A DNA stretch of 64,000 bases from JAUIET01 sp045106985. Its GTDB lineage: Bacteria > Pseudomonadota > Gammaproteobacteria > Pseudomonadales > JAUIET01. The position numbers and the translations under genes are program-made. Where the stretch lies: positions 28,534-92,533 of the forward strand of contig JBGCFQ010000022.1 in NCBI GenBank assembly GCA_045106985.1, given 5' to 3'. Positions 45,936-54,687 of the stretch are shown one piece after another (the stretch's first letter is position 1; the number at the start of each line of letters is the position of its first letter). The notes beneath the pieces are model-generated. The model was not told the origin of the DNA and ran no database searches. It worked only from the letters and a program-made list of their open reading frames with translations.

Positions 45936-46508
45936 TTACTGCTGATCGTCCTTCGGTAGCGTGGCGCCGGGTAACATTCGGCGCAGAACCTGATCTTTAT
46001 CAATAAAGTGATGTTTGAGGGCCGCGCCGACATGAACGGCAATCAGCGCAATGATGACCCAGTAGAGATTTATGTGAATACCTAATAAGAAGTCGTGAAG
46101 ATCGTCAGGGGCGAGATCCAGGCTGGTGTAATTGATGCCGTATCCCGTGGCTACGAAGTCTTGTTTAGTAGTGGATGACAGAAACAGACCCACCGATATC
46201 TGTGCGAACACAACAACGTAAAGCAAGTAATGCACGAGTTTAGCTGCCAATTTTTGTAATGCGCTCATGCTCAACGGCAATTGAGGAAAACCGTGGGTGG
46301 CGCGCCAGATAACTCGAATGATCATGCAAATTAGAATGGTGGTGACGGACATACCGTGATCCCCGTACTCCACTAACTTCTCAGTATCTGTCAGTGTGGA
46401 CATACCTTTCGAAAAAATTAGGGTGGCCGTTATGTTCAGCGCAATCAACCAGTGCAAAAATTTATCGAACCAGCCGTATTGGAAATTTTGTCTAGAGTTC
46501 GCTTTCAT
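45936..46508 (-). CDS. Cytochrome b561
   Basis: A 190-residue di-heme b-type cytochrome with four membrane helices and heme His in WFDKFLHWLIALN, HGMSVTTILI, LVHYLLYV and HINLYWVIIALIAVHVGAALKHHF. It transfers electrons across the inner membrane, often to or from quinone or superoxide. I take the ATG at 46508 because GGAG lies 9 bases before it; an upstream GTG has no site. Downstream of the TauD-like gene by 52 bp on the same strand. Confidence 0.87.
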   Translation of the reverse strand: MKANSRQNFQYGWFDKFLHWLIALNITATLIFSKGMSTLTDTEKLVEYGDHGMSVTTILICMIIRVIWRATHGFPQLPLSMSALQKLAAKLVHYLLYVVVFAQISVGLFLSSTTKQDFVATGYGINYTSLDLAPDDLHDFLLGIHINLYWVIIALIAVHVGAALKHHFIDKDQVLRRMLPGATLPKDDQQ

Positions 46509-46560
46509 TATTATGTACTCCACATTGATAGTATTAGGACCGGAGAATGAGTAGCTTTAT

Positions 46561-47442
46561 TTATACTGCAAGTGCCGCCTCAGACAGCGCATCTCCGGCA
46601 ATGCGTGAATGCAGCATGATCCTTGGTTCGGAATAATCCCATGGGCAAGCTTTGTGCATCAAGCATCGATTATCCCAAACCACCGCATCGCCGACAACCC
46701 ACTGATGTTGATAAACACGGCTCGGATCTTCTACCGCAAAATTATTTAGCCGGAGAATAAGCGCTGATGACTCTGCCTCGCTCAAACCGCTAACGCCGTA
46801 GGCATGTCTGCCAACGGCCAATGCTTTATGTCCGGTCTCCGGATGAATCTTTACCAATGGTCGCACCGGTACATCGTCTACATCAAGACCATAGCCTACA
46901 TACTCACTATCGTTTGCTTTGGTCTCCTCTCCCAACTGTGCTTGACTGTGTGCGAGCGAATGATGGGCCGTCCGATTGGAGATGAGCCGTTTTGTTTCAT
47001 CATCTAAAGCATCAAAGGCCGCGCGCATGTCGGCAAAGGCGGTGTCGCCTTGCTGCGTAGGAACCCGTTTAGCACTGAACACTGCTCCCTTTGCTTGCAA
47101 GGGCATGTAGGTGTTGTCTTGATGCCAATGCATATTGCCACGAATGATTTTCATCATGTCATCATCCGGCGCATCCCGCAGGCGCCCATCGGGCAGTAGA
47201 TTGCTAAGCTCAACCGCTTCTAGCCCTTCGATAAGCGTACCGAAACGCAACGCGAAAGTTTCCTGGTCTAGGTTGCTAAGATGCTGCGCTGGAATGATTA
47301 AAAGAGCGTACTTGAGCCAAGCCTGATAGAGCGTCGAAAAACCTGTCTCGTCTAGCGTTCGAACATCCACATTATGAACAACAACACCGAGTGTTTTATC
47401 CAGTGGTTCTAAGGTGAAAGGGCGACTTGAATCAACCTTCAT
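46561..47442 (-). CDS. TauD/TfdA family Fe(II)/2-oxoglutarate dioxygenase
   Basis: A 293-residue dioxygenase. The metal triad is His and Asp in HWHQDNTYMPLQ (H-x-D) and a distal His in VVWDNRCLMHKACPWDYSEPR; the final Arg binds 2-oxoglutarate. Members hydroxylate taurine, alkyl sulphates, 2,4-D or other acids. No sulphonate transporter lies nearby, so the substrate is open. GGAAC precedes the ATG. It starts 3 bp from the divergent hmp remnant. Confidence 0.85.
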   Translation of the reverse strand: MKVDSSRPFTLEPLDKTLGVVVHNVDVRTLDETGFSTLYQAWLKYALLIIPAQHLSNLDQETFALRFGTLIEGLEAVELSNLLPDGRLRDAPDDDMMKIIRGNMHWHQDNTYMPLQAKGAVFSAKRVPTQQGDTAFADMRAAFDALDDETKRLISNRTAHHSLAHSQAQLGEETKANDSEYVGYGLDVDDVPVRPLVKIHPETGHKALAVGRHAYGVSGLSEAESSALILRLNNFAVEDPSRVYQHQWVVGDAVVWDNRCLMHKACPWDYSEPRIMLHSRIAGDALSEAALAV

Positions 47443-47445
47443 TGT

Positions 47446-48093
47446 TTGTTCCTACGAAGCGTGTGGCGGCAATGTATTGTAGCGAATGATGTGTGCTGTC
47501 GAGTCATAGTGTTTGACCACATAAGCTCGGTATCAGGCGCTGTCTGCCGGATCTACGGGTTCAGCGTTTTTGGTAAGCGCGAACCAAAGGGTGAGGTGTC
47601 GCATCACCTGCACCATAAACTATCCGTTGGAGACACGCTGCTAGCCGGTAAGCCAGCAGGTGATTTCGCACTGGATGCCGGCGAAAGTGCCGTTACCTTG
47701 ATTAGCAGCGGCGTAGGCATAACGCCAATGATGAGTATGTTGCAAAAAATTGTACACAGCGGAAGCACACGTCCGGTGCTGTTTGTGCATGGCGCACGCA
47801 ATACGCAGCAGCAAGCCTTTTCGAAGGAGTTGTCTGAATTGGCGGGTAGTTATTCCAATATTGAAGTGTGTGTGGCTCATAGCCAGCCAAGCACAACGGA
47901 ATTGAAGGAAAAAAATCACGACATAGTGGGGCGGCTAAGTAGTGACTTAATTCAAACGCTTAAGCCAAATTTGGCTGGGCAATTTTATCTATGCGGACCC
48001 GTTGGCATGATTGCCGATTTAACAAGCGGGCTTCTTGAGTTGGGCGTAGACGAACGGAATATTCACTTCGAGAGTTTTGGTGGGGTGAGTTAA
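47446..48093 (+). pseudogene. hmp: Truncated flavohemoglobin (hmp): only the reductase end
   Basis: From about base 47572 the frame reads as the C-terminal FAD/NAD domain of flavohemoglobin: KREPKGEVSHHLHHKLSVGD, then PAGDFALD, LISSGVGITPMMSMLQKI and QFYLCGPVGMI. The globin domain and the start of the reductase domain are missing. Just before, another frame reads ALSAGSTGSAF and resembles the missing Y-S-L-S-x-A flavin motif, so a frameshift is likely. A complete Hmp has about 400 residues; here only some 175 match. It cannot act as a nitric oxide dioxygenase. It ends 5 bp from the GNAT stop. Confidence 0.7.
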
Positions 48094-48098
48094 CCCCG

Positions 48099-48581
48099 CT
48101 AGCTTTCAGCAAAGTCGACTAGTCGCCGACCTTCAAGACGGTAGCCTATCCATTCGTGTTGAGCTTTTGCACCAATAGACTCATAAAAACGTATGGCTGG
48201 TTCATTCCAATCAAGAACACTCCATTCGAATCGTCCACAATTGTTTTTAACGGCAACATTTGCCAGGTAATGAAGTAGTTTTTTACCAGCGCCTGAGCCA
48301 CGATGATCCGGAGAAATATACAAATCTTCGAGATACAAGCCGTTTTTACCAAGCCAAGTGGAGAAGTTCAAAAAGTAAACCGCGTAGCCAATAGGAATTT
48401 CATTTGAGGTACAAATGAGGGCTTCTGTAGTCGTATTGTCGCTGAACAAGTTTTTTTTAATGTCTTCCGTCGTCGCAATAACTTCATGTTCTGCTTTTTC
48501 ATACACTGCTAACTCAATAATAAAATCCAATATGAGACTGGCATCTTTGTCGGTTGCTTTTCTGATGACTAAATCTGACAT
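48099..48581 (-). CDS. GNAT family N-acetyltransferase (diamine/spermidine-type)
   Basis: A 160-residue acetyltransferase. DLYISPDHRGSGAGKKLLHYLA is the acetyl-CoA site and RFEWSVLDWNEPAIRFYESIGA the following motif, both like the SSAT/diamine branch. The N-terminal IRKATDKDASLILDFIIELAVYEK also fits that branch. I start at the ATG at 48581, with AGAGGA 8 bases before; the frame is open 13 codons further up. Confidence 0.85.
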   Translation of the reverse strand: MSDLVIRKATDKDASLILDFIIELAVYEKAEHEVIATTEDIKKNLFSDNTTTEALICTSNEIPIGYAVYFLNFSTWLGKNGLYLEDLYISPDHRGSGAGKKLLHYLANVAVKNNCGRFEWSVLDWNEPAIRFYESIGAKAQHEWIGYRLEGRRLVDFAES

Positions 48582-48763
48582 TGGTTTTTTCCTCTTAGTG
48601 CCTTTATTTATTATCGCCATTATGCATCAAAATAGTGGGCGCTAGGTCGCCCAGCGCACGCACCCTGGTATTTCCACCCGACCCTGTATCTCTTCAAACC
48701 TGAACTTACTCTTTTCTGATAACATTCTAAAGACAAAACTGCGGAATAAGATGGGCTAAGCAC

Positions 48764-50161
48764 ATGAACGAACTAATACAAAAAACGGCGCTAGAACTGG
48801 CCAGTGGCGTTGCCAACAAATCGTTCTCGGCTAAAGAAGTAACCGATGCGCACTTGCAACGCATTGCTGATGTTAACCCCGATGTGAATGCCGTAGTGCG
48901 TGTTCTTGAAGAGATGGCTTATGAAGCGGCTGCTAGAGTGGACCGCGCAGTCGCCGCAGGCGACACGCTAGGCCCACTGGCCGGGGTTCCCATAACGATT
49001 AAAGAGAACATTGATGTAGTGGGCTCGCCAACCACTCAGGGTGTGGTTGCATTGGCAGAAGCAATGCCCAGCGTAAACTCTCCCATTGTTGATCGTGTAT
49101 TGGCGGCCGGTGCTGTGCCGGTGGGCCGAACCAATCTGCCTGAAATGGGCTTACGCCTGCATACCGACAATGTATTGCATGGTCCCACCATCAATCCCTG
49201 GAACGCAGCACATACAACCGGCGGTTCGTCGGGTGGCGAAGGCGTAGCACTGGCAACTGGTATGTCTGCGCTGGGTCTGGGCAATGATATCGGTGGTTCG
49301 CTTCGAAATCCTGCAACCTGCTGCGGTATAGCCTCGATCAAGCCTACCCAAGGTGTGGTGCCACACGCTGTTACCATACCCTTTGAAGATGAACCCATCA
49401 GCTACCAACAAATGCTCACCGACGGCCCAATGGCGCGCACTGTAGCTGATGTTCGCTTAGGGCTGAACGTATTGCGCGGCTACCATCCCCGCGACCCAAA
49501 CAGTGTGAATGCCGAACAGAATACAGCGCAAGGCCCACTGCGCATCGCCGTGATGGCTGAACCTTCTGGTGGCAGTATTGATAAGCGCATAGCGGCATTA
49601 ACACGCGAAGCGGCCGGAGCGCTTGAAGCCGAAGGCTGTATTGTTACCGAGGCCGAGCCACCTAACTTCAGTGAAACGATAGAGCTATGGTTTGATTTAC
49701 TCGATAACGACTTCTCGCTGGTAATGCCATTAGTGTCTGGTTTAATGTCGAAAGACCCGATGACTTTTCTGGAAGACTTCCGAACCGGGCGCGGCACACC
49801 CTCCACCGAAGACTACGCGTCAACGCTTACTCGACGCATGTCTTTCGCTCGCAGCTGGGCTAACTTTTACTCCAACTACGATATTTTACTGTCGCCTACC
49901 TGGACGCAGCTACCGTACACCGTGGGCTGGGACATCGCGCAACCAGGGCGTGCAATTGAAACCATGACTCAAGCGCGTTGTGTATTGCCAGGCAATGCCC
50001 TAGGCCTTCCATCGGCTTGTGTACCTGCCGGGTTGGTGGATGGTCTGCCTGTGGGCGTAATGCTGACGGGTGCGCGGTTTAGCGATTACTTATGCCTGGA
50101 TGCGGCTGAAATTATAGAGGCGGCACTGGGAACGAACACGCCGATTAACCCGTTTAGTTGA
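48764..50161 (+). CDS. Amidase (amidase signature family)
   Basis: A 465-residue cytoplasmic amidase without signal peptide. Triad: Lys80 in ITIKENID, the cis-Ser in TTGGSSGGEG (about 155-156) and the nucleophile Ser179 in GNDIGGSLRNPATCCG. It resembles aryl- or short-chain-acylamidases; it is not GatA, as no gatB or gatC lies nearby. It differs from the exported amidase at 708-2246. Its stop codon is within a 20-bp tandem duplication. Confidence 0.88.
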   Translation: MNELIQKTALELASGVANKSFSAKEVTDAHLQRIADVNPDVNAVVRVLEEMAYEAAARVDRAVAAGDTLGPLAGVPITIKENIDVVGSPTTQGVVALAEAMPSVNSPIVDRVLAAGAVPVGRTNLPEMGLRLHTDNVLHGPTINPWNAAHTTGGSSGGEGVALATGMSALGLGNDIGGSLRNPATCCGIASIKPTQGVVPHAVTIPFEDEPISYQQMLTDGPMARTVADVRLGLNVLRGYHPRDPNSVNAEQNTAQGPLRIAVMAEPSGGSIDKRIAALTREAAGALEAEGCIVTEAEPPNFSETIELWFDLLDNDFSLVMPLVSGLMSKDPMTFLEDFRTGRGTPSTEDYASTLTRRMSFARSWANFYSNYDILLSPTWTQLPYTVGWDIAQPGRAIETMTQARCVLPGNALGLPSACVPAGLVDGLPVGVMLTGARFSDYLCLDAAEIIEAALGTNTPINPFS

Positions 50162-50188
50162 CGACCTGCCCGTTTAGTTAACGACCTG
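50149..50188. repeat. 20-bp tandem duplication at a stop codon
   Basis: CCCGTTTAGTTGACGACCTG is followed at once by the same 20 bases with one change (G to A). The first copy holds the amidase TGA stop; the second would give TAA. Confidence 0.85.
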
Positions 50189-50232
50189 AAAGTGCGAGTA
50201 CCTAATCAGAATAGAATGCTTAGGTAGGCTTT

Positions 50233-50586
50233 CTACATGGGTAGTGCTAGGTCATCCTCAGCTGCGTCATTAAGCTCCTCACTGAATATATATCGAAGCA
50301 TTGCGTGGAACGGCGTCTCTGGGTTCATACTCTGATAGCGCTCGAAAAAGTACTTCCCAAGCCGAAAAATCTTGTTATCGACGAAATCGGGAGTTTCTTC
50401 ATGAGCCACTGCATATTCTATCGATTCCAGCTCTTCGACTGAAAGCTTGCTAATTTCTTCCCGTAAACCAGCCAGTACGTCGTCCCAGTCGGTATCATTA
50501 ATTTGAAGCGCGGCGATATCGTTGCCCAGATCAACGGCGGCTTCCAGAACGTCTAAAGGAATTGGTGGAACGTTGAATTGACTCAT
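50233..50586 (-). CDS. Small acidic protein of unknown function
   Basis: A 117-residue, acidic, mostly helical cytoplasmic protein (VLEAAVDLGNDIAALQ; ELESIEYAVAHEETPDFVD; FHAMLRYIFSEEL). The start has GAGGT about 7 bases before. No motif is recognised and no operon partner is seen. Confidence 0.6.
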   Translation of the reverse strand: MSQFNVPPIPLDVLEAAVDLGNDIAALQINDTDWDDVLAGLREEISKLSVEELESIEYAVAHEETPDFVDNKIFRLGKYFFERYQSMNPETPFHAMLRYIFSEELNDAAEDDLALPM

Positions 50587-50929
50587 TTCTTACCTCGATT
50601 GTTAAAAGACATGTTACTTCTGTTCAATGACAGATTCCAGCTATGGTGCAGACTAAAGAGTTAACAGTAGGGTGGCTGACCCTGTGATTATCGTTAAAGT
50701 GACAATGCAAATGATAGAGGCAGGTCGGGCAATATATACTTGATAGCCATACTGTGAAATACCTGACCTGAACCGGCTTGTTAAAAAATATTCCTCGTTA
50801 AGCTTCAGTTAAGACTATTGTCAGCTAGTGTTTAACTGCTCTAAGTAATATGGGTACATCTGTAGTCGTTTGGCATTTTCTAACGCCAGCGTACTACGAT
50901 TTAAAACCTATATTTTCAAGGAGAAAATC
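50587..50929. other. 343-bp gap between divergent genes
   Basis: AT-rich with no believable ORF; it should carry two divergent promoters. A frame upstream of the lipoprotein gene is open from 50870 but its start lacks a ribosome site. A weak CAGGT/ACCTG inverted repeat (near 50722 and 50761) is the only structure noticed. Confidence 0.4.
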
Positions 50930-51496
50930 ATGTTCCAGTACAACATAAACTCGAAGTTTTCGTCATTACCCATTCAAGTTCCTTTAATGCGCCATGAAGC
51001 AGCTGTAGTGAATTGGCGCCCGTCATTACGTTGTGTACTTACAACGACAAGAGCAGCCGAGTCAAAGCTGCTATCAGCAAAATATGCGCTATTGTTTATC
51101 GCTGCGTTCTTAGCGGGGTGCGAAAGCACGGGAACAATACCAGGTGTTAGTGATGGTAAGAACGTTCAATTTGAGTATCAGCAACGTTTTTTCGAGAGCG
51201 ACGGCACTTTACGAATTACGATGCCTGAAGGCGAAACCTATACAGGGAAATTTGTTCAAAGAACATTGTCTACCACTGGAGATGAATGGGAAATAGGGGA
51301 GTCATCAAACGACGATTCGTTCATCTTCAATAATTCGAATACTACGTCTTCGCAGGCCGAGGCCGTTTTGATCGGCAACAAGGGCAGTACGATGAAATGC
51401 AAATTGCAGCTATCCGACCCAAGTTTTGGTATTGACGCTGGCGGTATTGGTAGTTGCAAAACGTCAGCAGGTAAGCCGATTGATTTCGCGTTCTAG
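50930..51496 (+). CDS. Lipoprotein of unknown function
   Basis: A 188-residue protein with an unusually long N-terminal region (about 45 residues) before the hydrophobic segment LLFIAAFLAGC and lipidated Cys near residue 64. The mature part is beta-rich with a GTLRITMPEGETYTGKFVQR strand pair and a final Cys pair (KCKLQL, GSCKTS). The start at 50930 is fixed by AAGGAG 7 bases before. The real signal may start at a later codon, since the leader is long for a lipoprotein. Confidence 0.6.
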   Translation: MFQYNINSKFSSLPIQVPLMRHEAAVVNWRPSLRCVLTTTRAAESKLLSAKYALLFIAAFLAGCESTGTIPGVSDGKNVQFEYQQRFFESDGTLRITMPEGETYTGKFVQRTLSTTGDEWEIGESSNDDSFIFNNSNTTSSQAEAVLIGNKGSTMKCKLQLSDPSFGIDAGGIGSCKTSAGKPIDFAF

Positions 51497-51577
51497 GCGA
51501 TTGGAATAGAACCCCGTTGAAATATTCGCCGCAAGTTGAAGTTACTTCGTTTTCGGAGATTGAGAAAATTGAATCAG

Positions 51578-51622
51578 GTAGGGCTATTCACGCCTGTGCA
51601 GTCACAGTGTGAAATGCCCTAC
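51578..51622. terminator. Long hairpin between convergent genes
   Basis: GTAGGGC-TA-TTCAC pairs with GTGAA-AT-GCCCTAC around a 17-base loop, between the lipoprotein and ppnP genes. No long T run follows; the call rests on stem strength and position. Confidence 0.4.
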
Positions 51623-51672
51623 TTGACTCTGTTAGCTTCTATGCGGGGCGGGCAGTGTGGGACCTGTTATTT

Positions 51673-51954
51673 CTAACTGTAAGTGCAAAGATAGGCAGTT
51701 TCTTCGTGTACCTTGAGGTTGAACTCAGCCTTGGCGCCTACTTCAAATGATTGCCCTGCTTGAAATTCCTGCCATAGCTGGCTACCTGGCAGCTGTACGG
51801 TAAGAACGCCACTAACAACTGTCATAACCTCATGCTGCGACGTATCAAAGGTGTACTCGCCGGGCGCCATAACGCCTACAGTTGACGGTAGGCCGTTTCC
51901 TTGAAAGGCGACAGAGGTGACGTTGCCGTCAAAATAATTATTTACCTTGAACAC
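51673..51954 (-). CDS. ppnP: Pyrimidine/purine nucleoside phosphorylase
   Basis: A 93-residue cupin (DUF1255/YaiE), full length for PpnP. It begins MFKVNNYFDGNVTSVAF and has GVMAPGEYTFDTSQHEVMTVVSG and FEVGAKAEFNLKVHEETAYLC, matching the E. coli protein along its length. PpnP splits many nucleosides with phosphate. The start is GTG, with AGGAG 6 bases before. Alone. Confidence 0.9.
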   Translation of the reverse strand: MFKVNNYFDGNVTSVAFQGNGLPSTVGVMAPGEYTFDTSQHEVMTVVSGVLTVQLPGSQLWQEFQAGQSFEVGAKAEFNLKVHEETAYLCTYS

Positions 51955-52138
51955 ACTTTACTCCTGATTATTGCGCGCAGCCTTCTATGGTAACAGCTAT
52001 TGATATTTACAACGAAAGTTTAGAGCCTGTGCGTTGTGAATGTCGGGACAGTTTGAGGCTATCCCCGCTTGACGACCTGTTGCTATATACACGCCTGATG
52101 GGTAATTAGAGACATAACCCTGGTAGTGCATTTGTTCT

Positions 52139-52777
52139 TTAGGCTGACCTTAGTTCGACTTTCCCGCGCGGACAATCGATCAGAGCTCGAAGGCCCGGTT
52201 GTGAATTCTCTTGCACGCTCACGCCTAACTCTAGTGCGTCAACCAATGGCATCATTTCTGACGGCGCGGGGTATTCAATTTCCAGCGCAGTAAGTTGTGC
52301 GCCTTCCGCGCAATTTAAGGAGGGGTGCGGTGTTTTACCCCAGTCAATAAACAAGGGAAGAACACTCGCTGCTTCTGGGCTAATACCGGTCAAGTACGTC
52401 ATATTCCATTTCAGTAAATCGCCTTCTGGTGTTTCTCTTGAAACAGCTATAACGTCTCCCAGTTCAACGCCCTTGTATTTCGCACTCTTTACAAACTGGC
52501 TTAGCCCCTCTCGACGGGCAACCCATCCTACCAGCTGCCCGCTTTCCAGTGTGTCTATCCCGAACGGTCGTGAACCCTGGAAATCAGTTTGTTCAAGGTC
52601 AGGCCCCATAATTTCTAGATAGCAGAGTGGGCCAAGTGCGATAATTGCATTTCGAGTGCCTAGACTCGGGTGGCTTCCGCCAGCTACCGAGCTTACACCT
52701 AGCAGCGCTTCCAAGTACTCTATTCCTTCCTGTAAGTTGGGCGTGCCGAATATTATGTGGTCTATAGGAGTGCTCAT
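52139..52777 (-). CDS. Glyoxalase-like (VOC) protein
   Basis: A 212-residue VOC protein of the Glyoxalase_3 type: IDHIIFGTPNLQEGIEYLEALLGV at the start, then GGSHPSLGTRNAIIALGPLCYLEIMGPD with GTRN conserved in this group, and a second module near GAQLTALEIEYPAP. Reaction unknown. It lies 72 bp after the SnoaL-like gene on the same strand. Confidence 0.8.
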   Translation of the reverse strand: MSTPIDHIIFGTPNLQEGIEYLEALLGVSSVAGGSHPSLGTRNAIIALGPLCYLEIMGPDLEQTDFQGSRPFGIDTLESGQLVGWVARREGLSQFVKSAKYKGVELGDVIAVSRETPEGDLLKWNMTYLTGISPEAASVLPLFIDWGKTPHPSLNCAEGAQLTALEIEYPAPSEMMPLVDALELGVSVQENSQPGLRALIDCPRGKVELRSA

Positions 52778-52849
52778 TCGAATATTTCCAAACCATTCAC
52801 TTCGATTAGCAGAGTGCGGATTGTCTGACGTGGCACCGTTAGCTTGCCT

Positions 52850-53224
52850 TTAGGCCTTGGCGAAAATTGGTGCTAACGGTGTGGGGTCTATCCACTCTTT
52901 GGCGCTGGCTATCTTGCCGTCTTTCAATGTAACGACCAAACAAGCGTCGGTAGAGTAAATGTTGCCATCGTTTGCTGTCATCTGAAGTGTGTGAAGCTGT
53001 AGGTAACCATTCTCGATTTCCTCCAGCCTTGTCACGATGTATTCCAGTTTTTTGCTGACCGCGAGCATTTTTTGTAACAGCTCCAGGTTTTCGTCAACTG
53101 TTTGGGTCTGATTACTGAAGTTATGCCAAATCACGCAATCTGGATGGTAGGCCGCACGTGCTTTTTCAATGTCGCCCGCCATCAGAGAGGAAACAAAAGA
53201 GCGAGCAAAATCTACAGGGTTCAT
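52850..53224 (-). CDS. SnoaL-like (NTF2-fold) protein
   Basis: A 124-residue NTF2-fold protein: DFARSFVSSLMAGDIEKARAAYHPDCVIWHNFSNQTQTVD, then a central strand set and SAKEWIDPTPLAPIF at the end. I start at the ATG at 53224, where the fold begins; the frame runs open 37 codons upstream without a motif. The ketosteroid-isomerase-like fold suits a small-molecule isomerase or a stress protein. Likely co-transcribed with the VOC gene downstream. Confidence 0.75.
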   Translation of the reverse strand: MNPVDFARSFVSSLMAGDIEKARAAYHPDCVIWHNFSNQTQTVDENLELLQKMLAVSKKLEYIVTRLEEIENGYLQLHTLQMTANDGNIYSTDACLVVTLKDGKIASAKEWIDPTPLAPIFAKA

Positions 53225-53277
53225 AATACTTTTCTCATTTTTGGGCTTTAATATAAGAGCTGCAGGGTTTTGGGTGG

Positions 53278-53422
53278 TAAGGCCTGAATCCTTTAACTCC
53301 GAATCAATCATCACCCAGCACCGCCCTAAACACAATCTGAAATCCTATTATTGCATATCGGCTGCAGGGCTAAGCTTGTAATTTCCGAGCGCGAGTTAAG
53401 TTTGAAGGCCTGTTCCTTTGAA
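53278..53422. repeat. Two degenerate RAYT-type motif copies
   Basis: TAAGGCCTGAATCC at 53278-53291 and GAAGGCCTGTTCCTTTGAA at 53404-53422. The second matches the transposase-flank motif GAGTGCCTGTCCCTTTGAG with four changes. A relative, AAGGCCTGACCCC, is at 55491-55503. Confidence 0.4.
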
Positions 53423-53469
53423 TGTGCCTTCGAATGTGTGATAACGTAAGTTTGGAAAGAGGAGTATGT

Positions 53470-54021
53470 ATGAAGCTATCAGCAATAGTAAAATCAAAGG
53501 TTTTTTCTGGCGTATTACTGGCCGCCTTGTTGACAGGTTGCGCGGGCACAGCGGAACATCGATCCACTGGCCAATACATAGATGATTCAACAATAGCGAC
53601 CAAAATAAAATCAACGTTATTGGCCGACAAGCTAACCGACGGCCTTGATATTGAAGTGGAAGTGAATCGTGGCAAAGTGCAGTTAACGGGGTTCGCTGAC
53701 TCAACGGAAGAAGTTCGCCGTGCTGGTGAGATCGCAAAAAAAACCAAAGGTGTTAGCGCTGTAGACAACGAACTGCGTGTTGCAGAGGGTTCTCGTCGTG
53801 CTGGCCAATACATTGATGATAAAGTTCTGGTAGGTAAAGTGAAAGCTGCATTGGTGAAAGCGCCAGATGTCAGCGCGCTTGATATCAAGGTGGAGGTTAA
53901 TCGTGGCATTGTGGTGCTTGGTGGGTTTGTTAAGTCTGCCAATGAACGCAATGCTGCGTTGCGTGTAACCAAGCTTGTGAATGGTGTTGTGGAGGTAGAA
54001 AACAATATAGACATTCGTTAG
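53470..54021 (+). CDS. BON-domain lipoprotein
   Basis: A 183-residue outer-membrane or periplasmic lipoprotein with a signal ending LLTGC. It has two BON domains, both beginning QYIDD: first TIATKIKSTLLADKLTDGLDI...VNRGKVQLTGFADS, second VLVGKVKAALVKAPDVSALDI...VNRGIVVLGGFVKS. The two repeats are similar, suggesting internal duplication. BON proteins bind membranes and are usually osmotic or envelope-stress induced (OsmY, DolP). GGAG stands 6 bases before the ATG. Confidence 0.88.
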   Translation: MKLSAIVKSKVFSGVLLAALLTGCAGTAEHRSTGQYIDDSTIATKIKSTLLADKLTDGLDIEVEVNRGKVQLTGFADSTEEVRRAGEIAKKTKGVSAVDNELRVAEGSRRAGQYIDDKVLVGKVKAALVKAPDVSALDIKVEVNRGIVVLGGFVKSANERNAALRVTKLVNGVVEVENNIDIR

Positions 54022-54238
54022 ATATTGTTTTCTTGGGAGAAGTAACTGCGCAAATATTTTTTGCGAAATTTATGCGCGCGTCACTTTTGTGCCCCAAAAA
54101 ATGAACCAGATCGAACAAGCTACTTCCACTAGTACAGAGTGAAACTCTAAAGCTAACAGTATTAGTTTTCAAGCAAAAGGCGCGCTCAGGCCTTTCAATC
54201 AATACTTAACACCAAAACAGAATTAGGAAATAAATAGA

Positions 54239-54532
54239 ATGGCCGTTTACATAATTGCGAGATTCAAAATACATGATCGTGGTGAATATGATAAATATTC
54301 AGCGGGCTTCTCAGAAGTGTTCCAGAAGTTCGATGGCAAGATGCTGAGTGTTGATGAAGCCCCCACGGTATTAGCGGGTAACTGGGATGATACGCGGTCG
54401 GTAATTATTGAGTTCCCATCAAAAGAGTCGGCTTTAGCCTGGATGAATTCTGCTGACTATCAAGCTATAGCGAAACACCGCAATGCCGGAAGCACTGTAA
54501 ACTCTATACTCGTGAAGGGCTTAGAAGGGTAG
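54239..54532 (+). CDS. DUF1330 family protein
   Basis: A 97-residue dimeric alpha-beta barrel-like protein: YIIARFKIHDRGEYDKYSAGFSEV at the start, VLAGNWDDTRSVIIEFPSKESALAWMNSADYQAI in the middle, which is the DUF1330 signature. Such proteins have no shown activity. It stands alone between the BON lipoprotein and the HD protein. Confidence 0.85.
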   Translation: MAVYIIARFKIHDRGEYDKYSAGFSEVFQKFDGKMLSVDEAPTVLAGNWDDTRSVIIEFPSKESALAWMNSADYQAIAKHRNAGSTVNSILVKGLEG

Positions 54533-54687
54533 GAGCAGCGAAAGGCAATTCTTGTTTAAAAAGCTTAACAGCCACTCTTGCCGCTGCATTCGGTATTAGC
54601 AAGGGGTAGGTCCGCATCGCATCGCACATAGCTATCTGAAGTGTTACTAAATGTGCGGTGTGCGATCTGCCACCGCGTGCTAATTAT

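Noticed and set aside
48764..50161. GatA subunit of glutamyl-tRNA amidotransferase
   Set aside because: Triad matches the wider amidase family, but gatB and gatC are absent and the flanking motifs fit general amidases.
53370..54014. 214-codon minus-strand frame opposite the BON lipoprotein
   Set aside because: Thr/Ser/Arg-rich antisense translation; the plus strand has signal peptide, lipobox and two BON domains.
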